Assembly (NCBI GenBank): GCA_030838245.1
Contig: JAUTXB010000134.1
Location: forward strand, 1-11,182
DNA: 11,182 bases
Reading direction: 5' to 3'
Origin: Acidimicrobiaceae bacterium
GTDB lineage: Bacteria; Actinomycetota; Acidimicrobiia; Acidimicrobiales; RAAP-2
Within the stretch, counting starts at the first letter, position 1. The number at the start of each line of letters is the position of its first letter. The notes beneath the pieces are model-generated. The model saw only the letters and a program-made list of their open reading frames with translations. It was not told where the DNA came from and searched no databases. A program made the position numbers and the translations under genes. Below, in pieces: positions 6,062 to 11,182 of the stretch.

Positions 6062-6164
6062 CGGGCGCCCGCATTGCAGCTAGCCGGAAACGCGGCTCGT
6101 CTTGGTGGACAGCTGGCACCTGGGGGGGTAGGCCAGCGGGACCTGCCGATTCCTGCTAGCTGCA
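6062..6164. promoter_or_regulatory. Regulatory-looking intergenic region with a palindrome and a 10-bp inverted repeat
   Basis: Between the receiver gene (-) and the small unknown gene (+) lies a perfect 10-bp inverted repeat, TGCAGCTAGC at 6075-6084 and GCTAGCTGCA at 6155-6164, with 70 bases between the arms. Each arm also contains the palindrome GCTAGC. A perfect 10-bp palindrome CGGGCGCCCG sits at 6062-6071. The arm spacing suits two operator half-complexes that loop DNA, or two separate sites for a dimer facing the two genes. No regulator can be named. Confidence 0.4.
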
Positions 6165-6199
6165 TTGGCTGATGATTCGCTGAATGGTCTGCTGTAGGC

Positions 6200-6454
6200 A
6201 TGGATGACAACCAGCGCCTTGGAGCACAGTCCACAACTTGTACGGTTCCCGACCGCCTCCGCTGGACGTCCGATTTCCTCGACCTGGCCAGCAAGGCCAT
6301 CGCAATCGTCGCCTGTGCTCAGGGGTTGGACTGTCCGCCTGACCTGCACCGAGCTGTCCAGGAGGACCTTCGAGTCTGGGCGCATTATCTCGACGACCAT
6401 CCGTTGATCACCGCCGAATTGGAGGTGGCCAGTGTGGTCGCGGCAGAGATCTGA
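6200..6454 (+). CDS. Small protein of unknown function (84 aa)
   Basis: I do not recognise a family. The 84 residues are predicted to be soluble and mostly helical, with a central stretch SDFLDLASKAIAIVACAQGL, two cysteines near the middle (CAQGLDC) and an acidic amphipathic C-terminal half (HRAVQEDLRVWAHYLDDHP). There is no signal peptide or membrane segment. Codon use favours G or C at third positions, as in the neighbouring genes, which supports real coding. No Shine-Dalgarno is visible before the ATG at 6200, so translation may be leaderless or weak. It lies downstream of the inverted repeat and divergent from the stand-alone receiver gene, so it may be linked to that signalling island. 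It could also be a false call, as the opposite strand is open over much of the same stretch. Confidence 0.5.
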   Translation: MDDNQRLGAQSTTCTVPDRLRWTSDFLDLASKAIAIVACAQGLDCPPDLHRAVQEDLRVWAHYLDDHPLITAELEVASVVAAEI

Positions 6455-6519
6455 GCAGTCGCTGAACATCACCCGATCCGCAGCCGCGGGCTTCCGCTAT
6501 CCGGTGGCCCCGAGCCGCC

Positions 6520-6651
6520 ATGGCGCTGATCCCGACATCGGCCTTCGTGGTCGTCCTGGACTTCAGCATCGTGAACGTGGCCTTGGCCGCGATCGAGCGT
6601 GAGCTGCACGTCGACTCGCCCGATGTCGGCCGGCGGTCCCGCGAACTATGA
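6520..6651 (+). pseudogene. N-terminal remnant of a DHA2/EmrB-QacA-type MFS transporter
   Basis: The 43-codon frame from 6520 contains 'TSAFVVVLDFSIVNVALAAIERELHV'-like sequence (written here in parts: FVVVLDFSIVNVAL then AAIERELHV). This matches the first transmembrane helix and the LD.TIVNVALP motif of 14-helix DHA2 drug-proton antiporters. Such proteins are around 450-550 residues. Here the similarity stops after about 35 residues and a TGA follows at 6649. No second helix (W...AY.L) is found in any frame before the aldo/keto reductase gene at 6709. I read it as a deletion remnant. In-frame sequence upstream of the ATG (RWPRAA) could be part of the original N-terminus. Confidence 0.65.
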
Positions 6652-6708
6652 GCGGCGGGGGCTGTCGCCGACCTCGACTGACATGACCAACTCGACAAGG
6701 AGCACACA

Positions 6709-7677
6709 ATGAAACACATCACCTTGGGCAAGAGCGGCCTCGACGTCTCTCGGATCGCCTTCGGTACCTGGCAACTGGGTGGCGAGTGGGGGCCGACGGA
6801 CGTCGCTGCAGCAACGAGGACCATTCGACGGGCCGCCGAGATGGGCGTTACCTTCTTCGACACGGCGCAGGCCTACGGCTTCGGCCAGTCGGAGCAGCTC
6901 TTGGCGGCCGGACTGCGCGGGTTGCCTCGGGATCGGCTCGTCATCGCCACCAAGGGTGGCTTGCGACCGACAGACAACGGCCTCGTTCGTGACTCCAGCC
7001 CTAGCTGGATACGAGACGGTGTCGACGCCAGCCTGCGAGCACTTGCTACCGACTACATCGATCTGTACCAGGTGCATTGGCCCGACCCAGCCACGCCCTT
7101 CGAGGAGACGGCGGAGGCGTTGGCCAAGCTGATTTCCGACGGCAAGATTCGGCACATCGGCGTGTCGAACTTCGATGTCGAGCAGATGGACGTGTTCGGC
7201 GCCACCGTGCCGATCGAGACGGTGCAGCCCCCGTACCACCTGTTCCGGCGTGACATCGAGGCCGAACTGCTGCCCTACACGGCGGCGAACGACATCGGGG
7301 TCCTCGTCTACGGTCCGTTGGCCCACGGCTTGCTGGGCGGGCACCTCGGGCCCGACACTCAGTTCGACCCGGGTGATTGGCGCTCCAACAGCCCGGTGTT
7401 CCACGGCGATACCTTTCATCGCAATCTCCGAGTGGTCGCCGAGCTCCGGCAGCTGGCCACCCAGGAGCTGGGTATCACGCTGCCTCAGCTGGCGATCGGA
7501 TGGACGTTGGCAAACCCGGCCGTCCACGTGGCGATCGTCGGCACCCGCGACCCCGACCATGTCGACGAGGCCCTGGCTGCCGCCGACCTCGACCTCGATG
7601 ACCAGGCGATGCATCGGATCAACCAGATCATGGCCAAGGCCACACCGGTGGCCGGTCCTTCGCCCGAGAGCGTCTGA
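6709..7677 (+). CDS. Aldo/keto reductase
   Basis: A 322-residue, full-length AKR with a (beta/alpha)8 barrel. The catalytic tetrad is complete: Asp51 and Tyr56 in FFDTAQAYG, Lys82 in IATKGG and His123 in YQVHWPD. GKIRHIGVSNF (about 144-154) is the family signature, and 'AIVGTRDPDHVDEAL' near the C-terminus is the NADPH-binding segment. It should reduce carbonyls, or oxidise alcohols, with NADP(H). The substrate cannot be told, but the sequence is of the bacterial general AKR type that acts on aldehydes or sugars. AAGGAG lies 7 bases upstream of the ATG. The next gene follows after 22 bases on the same strand, so the two dehydrogenases are probably co-transcribed. Just upstream is the MFS remnant. 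Confidence 0.9.
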   Translation: MKHITLGKSGLDVSRIAFGTWQLGGEWGPTDVAAATRTIRRAAEMGVTFFDTAQAYGFGQSEQLLAAGLRGLPRDRLVIATKGGLRPTDNGLVRDSSPSWIRDGVDASLRALATDYIDLYQVHWPDPATPFEETAEALAKLISDGKIRHIGVSNFDVEQMDVFGATVPIETVQPPYHLFRRDIEAELLPYTAANDIGVLVYGPLAHGLLGGHLGPDTQFDPGDWRSNSPVFHGDTFHRNLRVVAELRQLATQELGITLPQLAIGWTLANPAVHVAIVGTRDPDHVDEALAAADLDLDDQAMHRINQIMAKATPVAGPSPESV

Positions 7678-7699
7678 GACTGAGAAAGGGAGCGGAAAG

Positions 7700-8686
7700 A
7701 TGACCACCTTTGGGAATCAAACGAATGAGCCGAAGCCGCGGGTGGCGGTCATCGGGACGGGGACGATGGGAACGGCGGTGGCACGTCGTCTCCTCGGGTC
7801 CAAGATGGACGTGCGCGTGTGGTCGCGGCATCCAGAATCGGCGATGCCGCTGCTGGACCTCGGTGCAACCGCCTTTGCCAAGGCGGCGGACGCCGTCACG
7901 GACGCTGACGTGGTGATCACCATGCTGCCCACAGCGGCGGCGACCGCCGACGTCATGTTCGGCGCGCAGACCCTTGATGCCATGGCACCCAAGTCCACAT
8001 GGGTCCAGATGGCAACCATCGGCGTCCAAGGTACCGAGAAGCTGGTCAGCGAGACCTGGACCCGGCGACCCGGCATCACCTTCGTCGACGCGCCCGTATC
8101 GGGGAGCCGGGAACCGGCGGAGAGCGGTCAGCTCCTCATTCTTGCGTCGGGACCGCGCCCGGCTAGGCAATTGCTCGAACCTGTCTTCGAGGTGTTGGGA
8201 AGGTCGACGCTCTGGCTCGGCCCTGCGGGCAACGGTAGCCGGATGAAGCTCGTGCTGAACACGTGGTTGGCCTTCCAGACCGAAGGGGCGGCCGAGGCGG
8301 CCGCTCTGGCAAACCGCCTGGGAGTGCGCACCCCCGCGCTCTTCACCGCATTACGCGACAACCCGCTGGCGTCGCCCTACGCGCTGGGCAAGCTCGCCAG
8401 GATGGTCGAGCAGGACTACCACGCAGACTTCGCGTTGGATTGGGCCTTGAAGGACCTCGATCTGGTCGCCTCCGACGCCGGGATTGGGGTTGCTCCGGTC
8501 GCCTCGGCCATCGCGGACCGGTGGCGGGGACTGGTGCGCAACGGCTCGAGCGGACTCGATGTGAGCGCGGCCCGGAACGGTCTGGGGCCGGGGGAGCCGG
8601 TCCGCCCGAACCGACGTTCACCCGAGCTTCGGATCATGGCAGATCGGGTGTCGGCGCCCACCACCGAGCACCCGACGGCATCGTGA
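7700..8686 (+). CDS. NAD(P)-dependent oxidoreductase of the 6-phosphogluconate/3-hydroxyisobutyrate dehydrogenase family
   Basis: 328 residues from the ATG at 7700, where GAAAGGGAG lies 7-15 bases upstream; the same frame is open far into the AKR gene, but that part is out-of-frame translation. VAVIGTGTMG (15-24) is the Rossmann dinucleotide motif. FVDAPVSGS (128-136) is the substrate-binding signature of beta-hydroxyacid dehydrogenases, and GNGSRMKLVLNT (177-188) carries the catalytic Lys183 and Asn187. The all-helical C-terminal domain ends near 'GLDVSAARNGL', the usual end of the family. About 35 extra residues, rich in Pro, Arg and Thr, form a tail of unknown use. Members oxidise 3-hydroxyacids or reduce semialdehydes, and some are imine reductases. 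The family is firm, the substrate open. It pairs with the AKR as a two-gene redox operon. Confidence 0.88.
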   Translation: MTTFGNQTNEPKPRVAVIGTGTMGTAVARRLLGSKMDVRVWSRHPESAMPLLDLGATAFAKAADAVTDADVVITMLPTAAATADVMFGAQTLDAMAPKSTWVQMATIGVQGTEKLVSETWTRRPGITFVDAPVSGSREPAESGQLLILASGPRPARQLLEPVFEVLGRSTLWLGPAGNGSRMKLVLNTWLAFQTEGAAEAAALANRLGVRTPALFTALRDNPLASPYALGKLARMVEQDYHADFALDWALKDLDLVASDAGIGVAPVASAIADRWRGLVRNGSSGLDVSAARNGLGPGEPVRPNRRSPELRIMADRVSAPTTEHPTAS

Positions 8687-8709
8687 GCGTCGATGTGCGG
8701 TACCGACGC
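8687..8709 (+). terminator. Hairpin between convergent genes
   Basis: GCGTCG at 8687-8692 and CGACGC at 8704-8709 form a 6-bp stem with an 11-base loop, right after the stop of the dehydrogenase. There is no T-run. This is a weak candidate for the end of the oxidoreductase operon; the 100-base gap to the convergent peroxidase gene shows nothing better. Confidence 0.3.
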
Positions 8710-8786
8710 CCTCGCGTCAGCCCGCTCAATCGTTAAAGGTGCGGGAATGATCCTGCTCGACGACCGGTAGGTCTTCCCTCCAGCCC

Positions 8787-9857
8787 TTACGCGGACTCGC
8801 CTCCGACCCCGCCGATCCCCAGCGACCCGTCGCCCGCGGTCGGGGCAGCCGCCCCCACACCCCCGGCGGCTGTCGGGCCACCGCCCTCGCCCGGCAACGG
8901 GGGAGGGTCGTCGAGGAAGTCGGCAGTGGGAACGAAGAACAGGGCACCGGTCACTGCGGTGGAGAAGTCGAGGATCCGGTCGTAGTTGCCGGGCGGGTCC
9001 CCGAGGAACATACGCTGGAGCATCAGTTCGGTCACCGACGGTGTCGCCGCGTACCCGATGAAGTACGTGCCGAACTCCCCGGCGCCCAACGACCCGAAGG
9101 GCATGTTCTCCCGCAGGATCTGACGCTGGGTACCGCCGGGTTCGACGATGGTGTTCAGAGCCACGTGTGAGTTGGAGGGCTTGACGTTGTCGGCCATCTC
9201 GACGTTGGAGAGCTTGGCCCGTCCGATCACCCGCTCTTGCTCCTCGACCGTCACAGCATCCCAGGCGGCCATGTCGTGCAGGTACTTCTGGACGATGACA
9301 TAGCTCCCGCCGGCGAACGTCGGATCCTCGGCCCCGATGGTGACCGCCGCTTCGGCCGCCGACCCGGTCGGGTTCTCCGTCCCATCGACGAAGCCGAGCA
9401 GGTCCCGCTCGTCGAAGTACTTGAACCCATGGACCTCGTCGACCACCGTGGCCGCCCCGGCCAGCCGGCCGACGACCAGGGAGGCCAGCTCCCAGCAGAG
9501 GTCCATGGTTGCGGCCCGGATGTGGAACACGAGGTCGCCCGCGGTGGCCACGGCCCTGTGCCGACCGCCGTCGAGGGCCTGGAACGGGTGCAGCTCGGCC
9601 GGCCGGGGGTCGGCGAAGAGGCGGTCCCACGCTGCCGACCCGACCCCGGCCACGACGGCCAGCCCACCCTCAGGGGAACGGAAGGAGACAGTCCGGGCCA
9701 GTCCGGACAGGTCGGCGAGCAGATCGTGGACCACTGGCTCACCGCCCTCGTCCATGGTCAGAACGAGGATGACGGCGCTCGCCGTCAGCGGGGTGAGCAC
9801 GGGCTGGGCCACAGGTGGTCCGGCGACGGCCGCCGGGCTTTGTGAGACGGTCACCAT
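8787..9857 (-). CDS. DyP-type haem peroxidase with an encapsulin cargo-loading-like tail
   Basis: 356 residues from the ATG at 9857, with AGGAGA 6 bases upstream. It is a dye-decolourising peroxidase: the GXXDG motif is GFVDG (155-159, distal Asp158), the proximal haem ligand is His230 in NSHVALN, and distal Arg248 and Asn250 sit in ILRENMPFG. The His-Arg-Asn spacing equals that of Rhodococcus jostii DypB (His226, Arg244, Asn246), placing it with DypB-like enzymes. They use H2O2 to oxidise dyes, phenolics or Mn(II). The fold ends near 'FFVPTADFLDD' (about 300-312). A Gly/Pro/Ala-rich linker of some 30 residues leads to DGSLGIGGVGG (343-353), close to the SLGIGSL-type peptide that docks actinobacterial DyP inside encapsulin shells. 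There is no signal peptide. No encapsulin gene is on either side in this window; the downstream neighbour is convergent. Confidence 0.92.
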   Translation of the reverse strand: MVTVSQSPAAVAGPPVAQPVLTPLTASAVILVLTMDEGGEPVVHDLLADLSGLARTVSFRSPEGGLAVVAGVGSAAWDRLFADPRPAELHPFQALDGGRHRAVATAGDLVFHIRAATMDLCWELASLVVGRLAGAATVVDEVHGFKYFDERDLLGFVDGTENPTGSAAEAAVTIGAEDPTFAGGSYVIVQKYLHDMAAWDAVTVEEQERVIGRAKLSNVEMADNVKPSNSHVALNTIVEPGGTQRQILRENMPFGSLGAGEFGTYFIGYAATPSVTELMLQRMFLGDPPGNYDRILDFSTAVTGALFFVPTADFLDDPPPLPGEGGGPTAAGGVGAAAPTAGDGSLGIGGVGGESA

Positions 9858-9863
9858 AGACGT

Positions 9864-9869
9864 TCTCCT
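9864..9869 (-). promoter_or_regulatory. Shine-Dalgarno of the DyP gene
   Basis: AGGAGA on the minus strand, 6 bases before the ATG at 9857. It rejects the longer in-frame start at 9980. Confidence 0.7.
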
Positions 9870-9919
9870 ATGTCTCCTGTCCGGTGTTCCTCGAGCTGAC
9901 CGGCCTGTCGTAGGCCAGG

Positions 9920-10345
9920 GTGAGATTCTGCCAGCAATCGCCGCACTCATGGGCCGAGCCACTTTCCTCATCCGGGTCATCTGTGGCCAGGCCGAGTGGT
10001 GGCAGTCAGACGGACGAGGCGAAGGGACTGCCCGAAGCGGACGATCGGAGCCTCAGCCAGGTCCAAGCGCTACTGGCCGAGGCGGTACCCCTGGCCGAAC
10101 GGGGCCAGGCCAAGCTGGAGGCCCTGCCCAAGCCCAGCGACGAGAGCGCCGCGCTCAACAAGGTCTATGCCGCCCAGCAGACCCAGGTGAACCCGGTCCA
10201 GGCGCTCGCCAACGCCGTCAATGCAGGGGACGGCGCCAAGATCCAGTCGATCTCGGCCACGCTGACCTCGTTAGGCGGCCCGCTCAACAGCCAGTTCGAT
10301 GCGCTGGGCCTGACTGCCTGCGGCTCGGGCTCCTCGGGCAACTGA
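9920..10345 (+). pseudogene. Decayed secreted/lipoprotein gene with a scrambled N-terminus
   Basis: The C-terminal 85 or so residues look genuine: helical sequence with 'QAKLEALPKPSDESAALNKVY', then 'QALANAVNAGDGAKIQSISATL' and an end of the type NSQFDALGLTACGSG. This is the pattern of small actinobacterial lipoproteins of unknown function. The N-terminus in the same frame makes no sense, but a signal peptide-like stretch, ILPAIAALMGRATFLIRVICGQAE, is readable in another frame from 9925 to about 9990 (given in parts: ILPAIAALMG, RATFLIRVICGQ, with a possible lipobox Cys). SGGSQTDEAK resumes in the first frame. Two compensating frameshifts, near 9928 and 9990, would explain this. The usual Ala-Ile-Cys segment after EAK is also missing, leaving the C-terminal cysteine without a partner. 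It may still be translated as an unsecreted protein from the GTG at 9920. Pseudogene is my preferred reading. Confidence 0.5.
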
Positions 10346-10389
10346 CCCGGCGGCTCTTGCACCTTCGGCAATTGGCTGCTGTTGCCCTG

Positions 10390-11182
10390 TCAGCTCGGAC
10401 CTTTGCGTCCCACGAGATGAAAGACGCGACTGAGTTGGCGGTAGGGGTCTCGTCGGCTGGCTTCGAGTTCGACCGCGGCCGTCGCCGCTACCTGCTTTGC
10501 ATCGCTGGGGTCTAACTCGGCTCCACTGAACTCGAGCCAGTCGACAAACAGCCAGACCCCATACCAACGCAGTGTGTCCACGTCCCGGCTCTGCATGAGC
10601 TCGCTGATTTCCTCCACGGTGTCGGCTCGCGCCTGCACGCCCAGCACCCCGATCCCGCTCCGAACGTCAAACGCCGCCAAAGCGTCGCCCCACCGCCGTT
10701 CCAGGGCCGGTTGCACTGCCATCGCCTTGGCGTTGCCCGTCATGATCGAGACCACGCCACCGGCAGCGGCGCACCGGCACAGCTGGTCGACCAACGGCTC
10801 CGGCTGCTCGAGGTACCCGAGCACGCCATGGCACAACACGGCGGCGAAGCGTCGGCCATTCACCGCCTCGTCGGCGTTCTCACCGTCGCCCTGCACGAGC
10901 GTCACCCGTCGCTGGGCTTCAGCAGGCAGCCGCTGGAGTCGCTGTCGAGCTTTGTCGAGCATCGCCGGCGACGAGTCGAGCAATGTCACGTCGTAGCCGG
11001 CTTGGGCCAGCGGAAACGATTGATGGCCCGCGCCGCCGCCGACGTCGAGCACGGACACTGGCGGCTCCGGTAGGTGCTCGAGCAGCTGCTGGTGCATCAC
11101 ATAGGTGCGCACGTACCCCTTGACCGAGGCATACGCCTCGTCGGCAAATTTTTCAGCCAGAGCTCTGCTGGCCCAGGGGTCA
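10390..11182 (-). CDS. Class I SAM-dependent methyltransferase, SmtA/CmoM-like, N-terminus outside the window
   Basis: The frame is open to the right edge (WASRALAEKFADEAYASVKG precedes the GTG at 11112), so the true start lies beyond 11182. 263 residues are visible. The SAM motif I is VSVLDVGGGAGHQSFPLA, the acidic residue at the end of strand 2 is in VTLLDSSPAML, and 'LVQGDGEN' and 'AVLCHGVLGYL' are motifs II/III. The C-terminal part, 'DPYRQLSRVFHLVGRKG', resembles the end of E. coli CmoM/SmtA, which methylates carboxymethoxyuridine in tRNA. The same framework also occurs in small-molecule methyltransferases, so a tRNA role is only a suggestion. It is convergent with the decayed lipoprotein gene; the 44-base gap shows no clear terminator. 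Confidence 0.85.
   Translation of the reverse strand, partial: DPWASRALAEKFADEAYASVKGYVRTYVMHQQLLEHLPEPPVSVLDVGGGAGHQSFPLAQAGYDVTLLDSSPAMLDKARQRLQRLPAEAQRRVTLVQGDGENADEAVNGRRFAAVLCHGVLGYLEQPEPLVDQLCRCAAAGGVVSIMTGNAKAMAVQPALERRWGDALAAFDVRSGIGVLGVQARADTVEEISELMQSRDVDTLRWYGVWLFVDWLEFSGAELDPSDAKQVAATAAVELEASRRDPYRQLSRVFHLVGRKGPS

Noticed and set aside
7175..7699. Long forward frame leading into the dehydrogenase from 7175
   Set aside because: It is the +1 shadow of the aldo/keto reductase gene, full of Arg, Ser, Thr and Trp runs. The Rossmann motif and a Shine-Dalgarno support the ATG at 7700.
8416..9630. 404-residue minus-strand frame overlapping the DyP gene
   Set aside because: It is extremely Arg/Gly/Pro-rich with no recognisable domain; the DyP frame in the same stretch has all catalytic motifs.
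9337..10515. 392-residue plus-strand frame across the DyP start and the lipoprotein region
   Set aside because: It is mostly antisense to DyP and low in complexity. Only its short part near 9925-9990 is informative, as the displaced signal-like peptide of the decayed lipoprotein.

Overview
The window is GC-rich and carries gene families typical of Actinomycetota: a GAF-GAF-HisKA_3 sensor kinase, a NarL/LuxR regulator, a TIGR00027-type methyltransferase, a ribbon-helix-helix (RHH) regulator paired with a VOC protein, and a DypB-type peroxidase with an encapsulin-type tail. I infer a high-GC actinobacterium; the sequence does not settle the order or genus. No rRNA, tRNA, CRISPR array, transposase or integrase was seen.

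Layout: 3-707 (+) is the C-terminal end of an AarF/ABC1/UbiB atypical kinase, cut by the window edge. A truncated RidA-like remnant (767 to about 930) follows. A VOC protein (987-1379, -) is divergent from a three-gene operon (1573-2975, +): a 58-residue RHH regulator, a second VOC protein and a PPM1/TIGR00027 methyltransferase. The RHH gene has no Shine-Dalgarno sequence and starts just after two TTGCTAG direct repeats with 8-bp periodicity, suggesting a leaderless, autoregulated operon.

A signalling island follows: a histidine kinase with two tandemly duplicated GAF domains (3015-4682, -), a divergent NarL-type response regulator (4937-5650, +), and a stand-alone receiver protein (5647-6036, -) whose stop codon overlaps the regulator's stop within a shared CTAG. 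They probably form one signalling unit, although phosphotransfer between them is only inferred.

The stretch 6037-6708 holds a 10-bp inverted repeat, a small protein of unknown function and an N-terminal scrap of a DHA2-type MFS transporter. Two oxidoreductase genes follow as a likely operon (6709-8686, +): an aldo/keto reductase and a 6-phosphogluconate/3-hydroxyisobutyrate dehydrogenase-like protein. Convergent to them is a DyP peroxidase (8787-9857, -). It has all the expected haem-site residues and a C-terminal DGSLGIGG tail resembling an encapsulin cargo-loading peptide, but no shell gene lies nearby. Next is an apparently frameshifted lipoprotein gene (9920-10345, +). The window ends in a partial SmtA/CmoM-like methyltransferase (10390 to beyond 11182, -).

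The main points of interest are the orphan encapsulin-cargo peroxidase, the RHH-VOC-methyltransferase operon with its operator-like repeats, the 504-bp internal duplication in the kinase, and three decayed genes (RidA, MFS, lipoprotein) in 11 kb, which point to past rearrangement.
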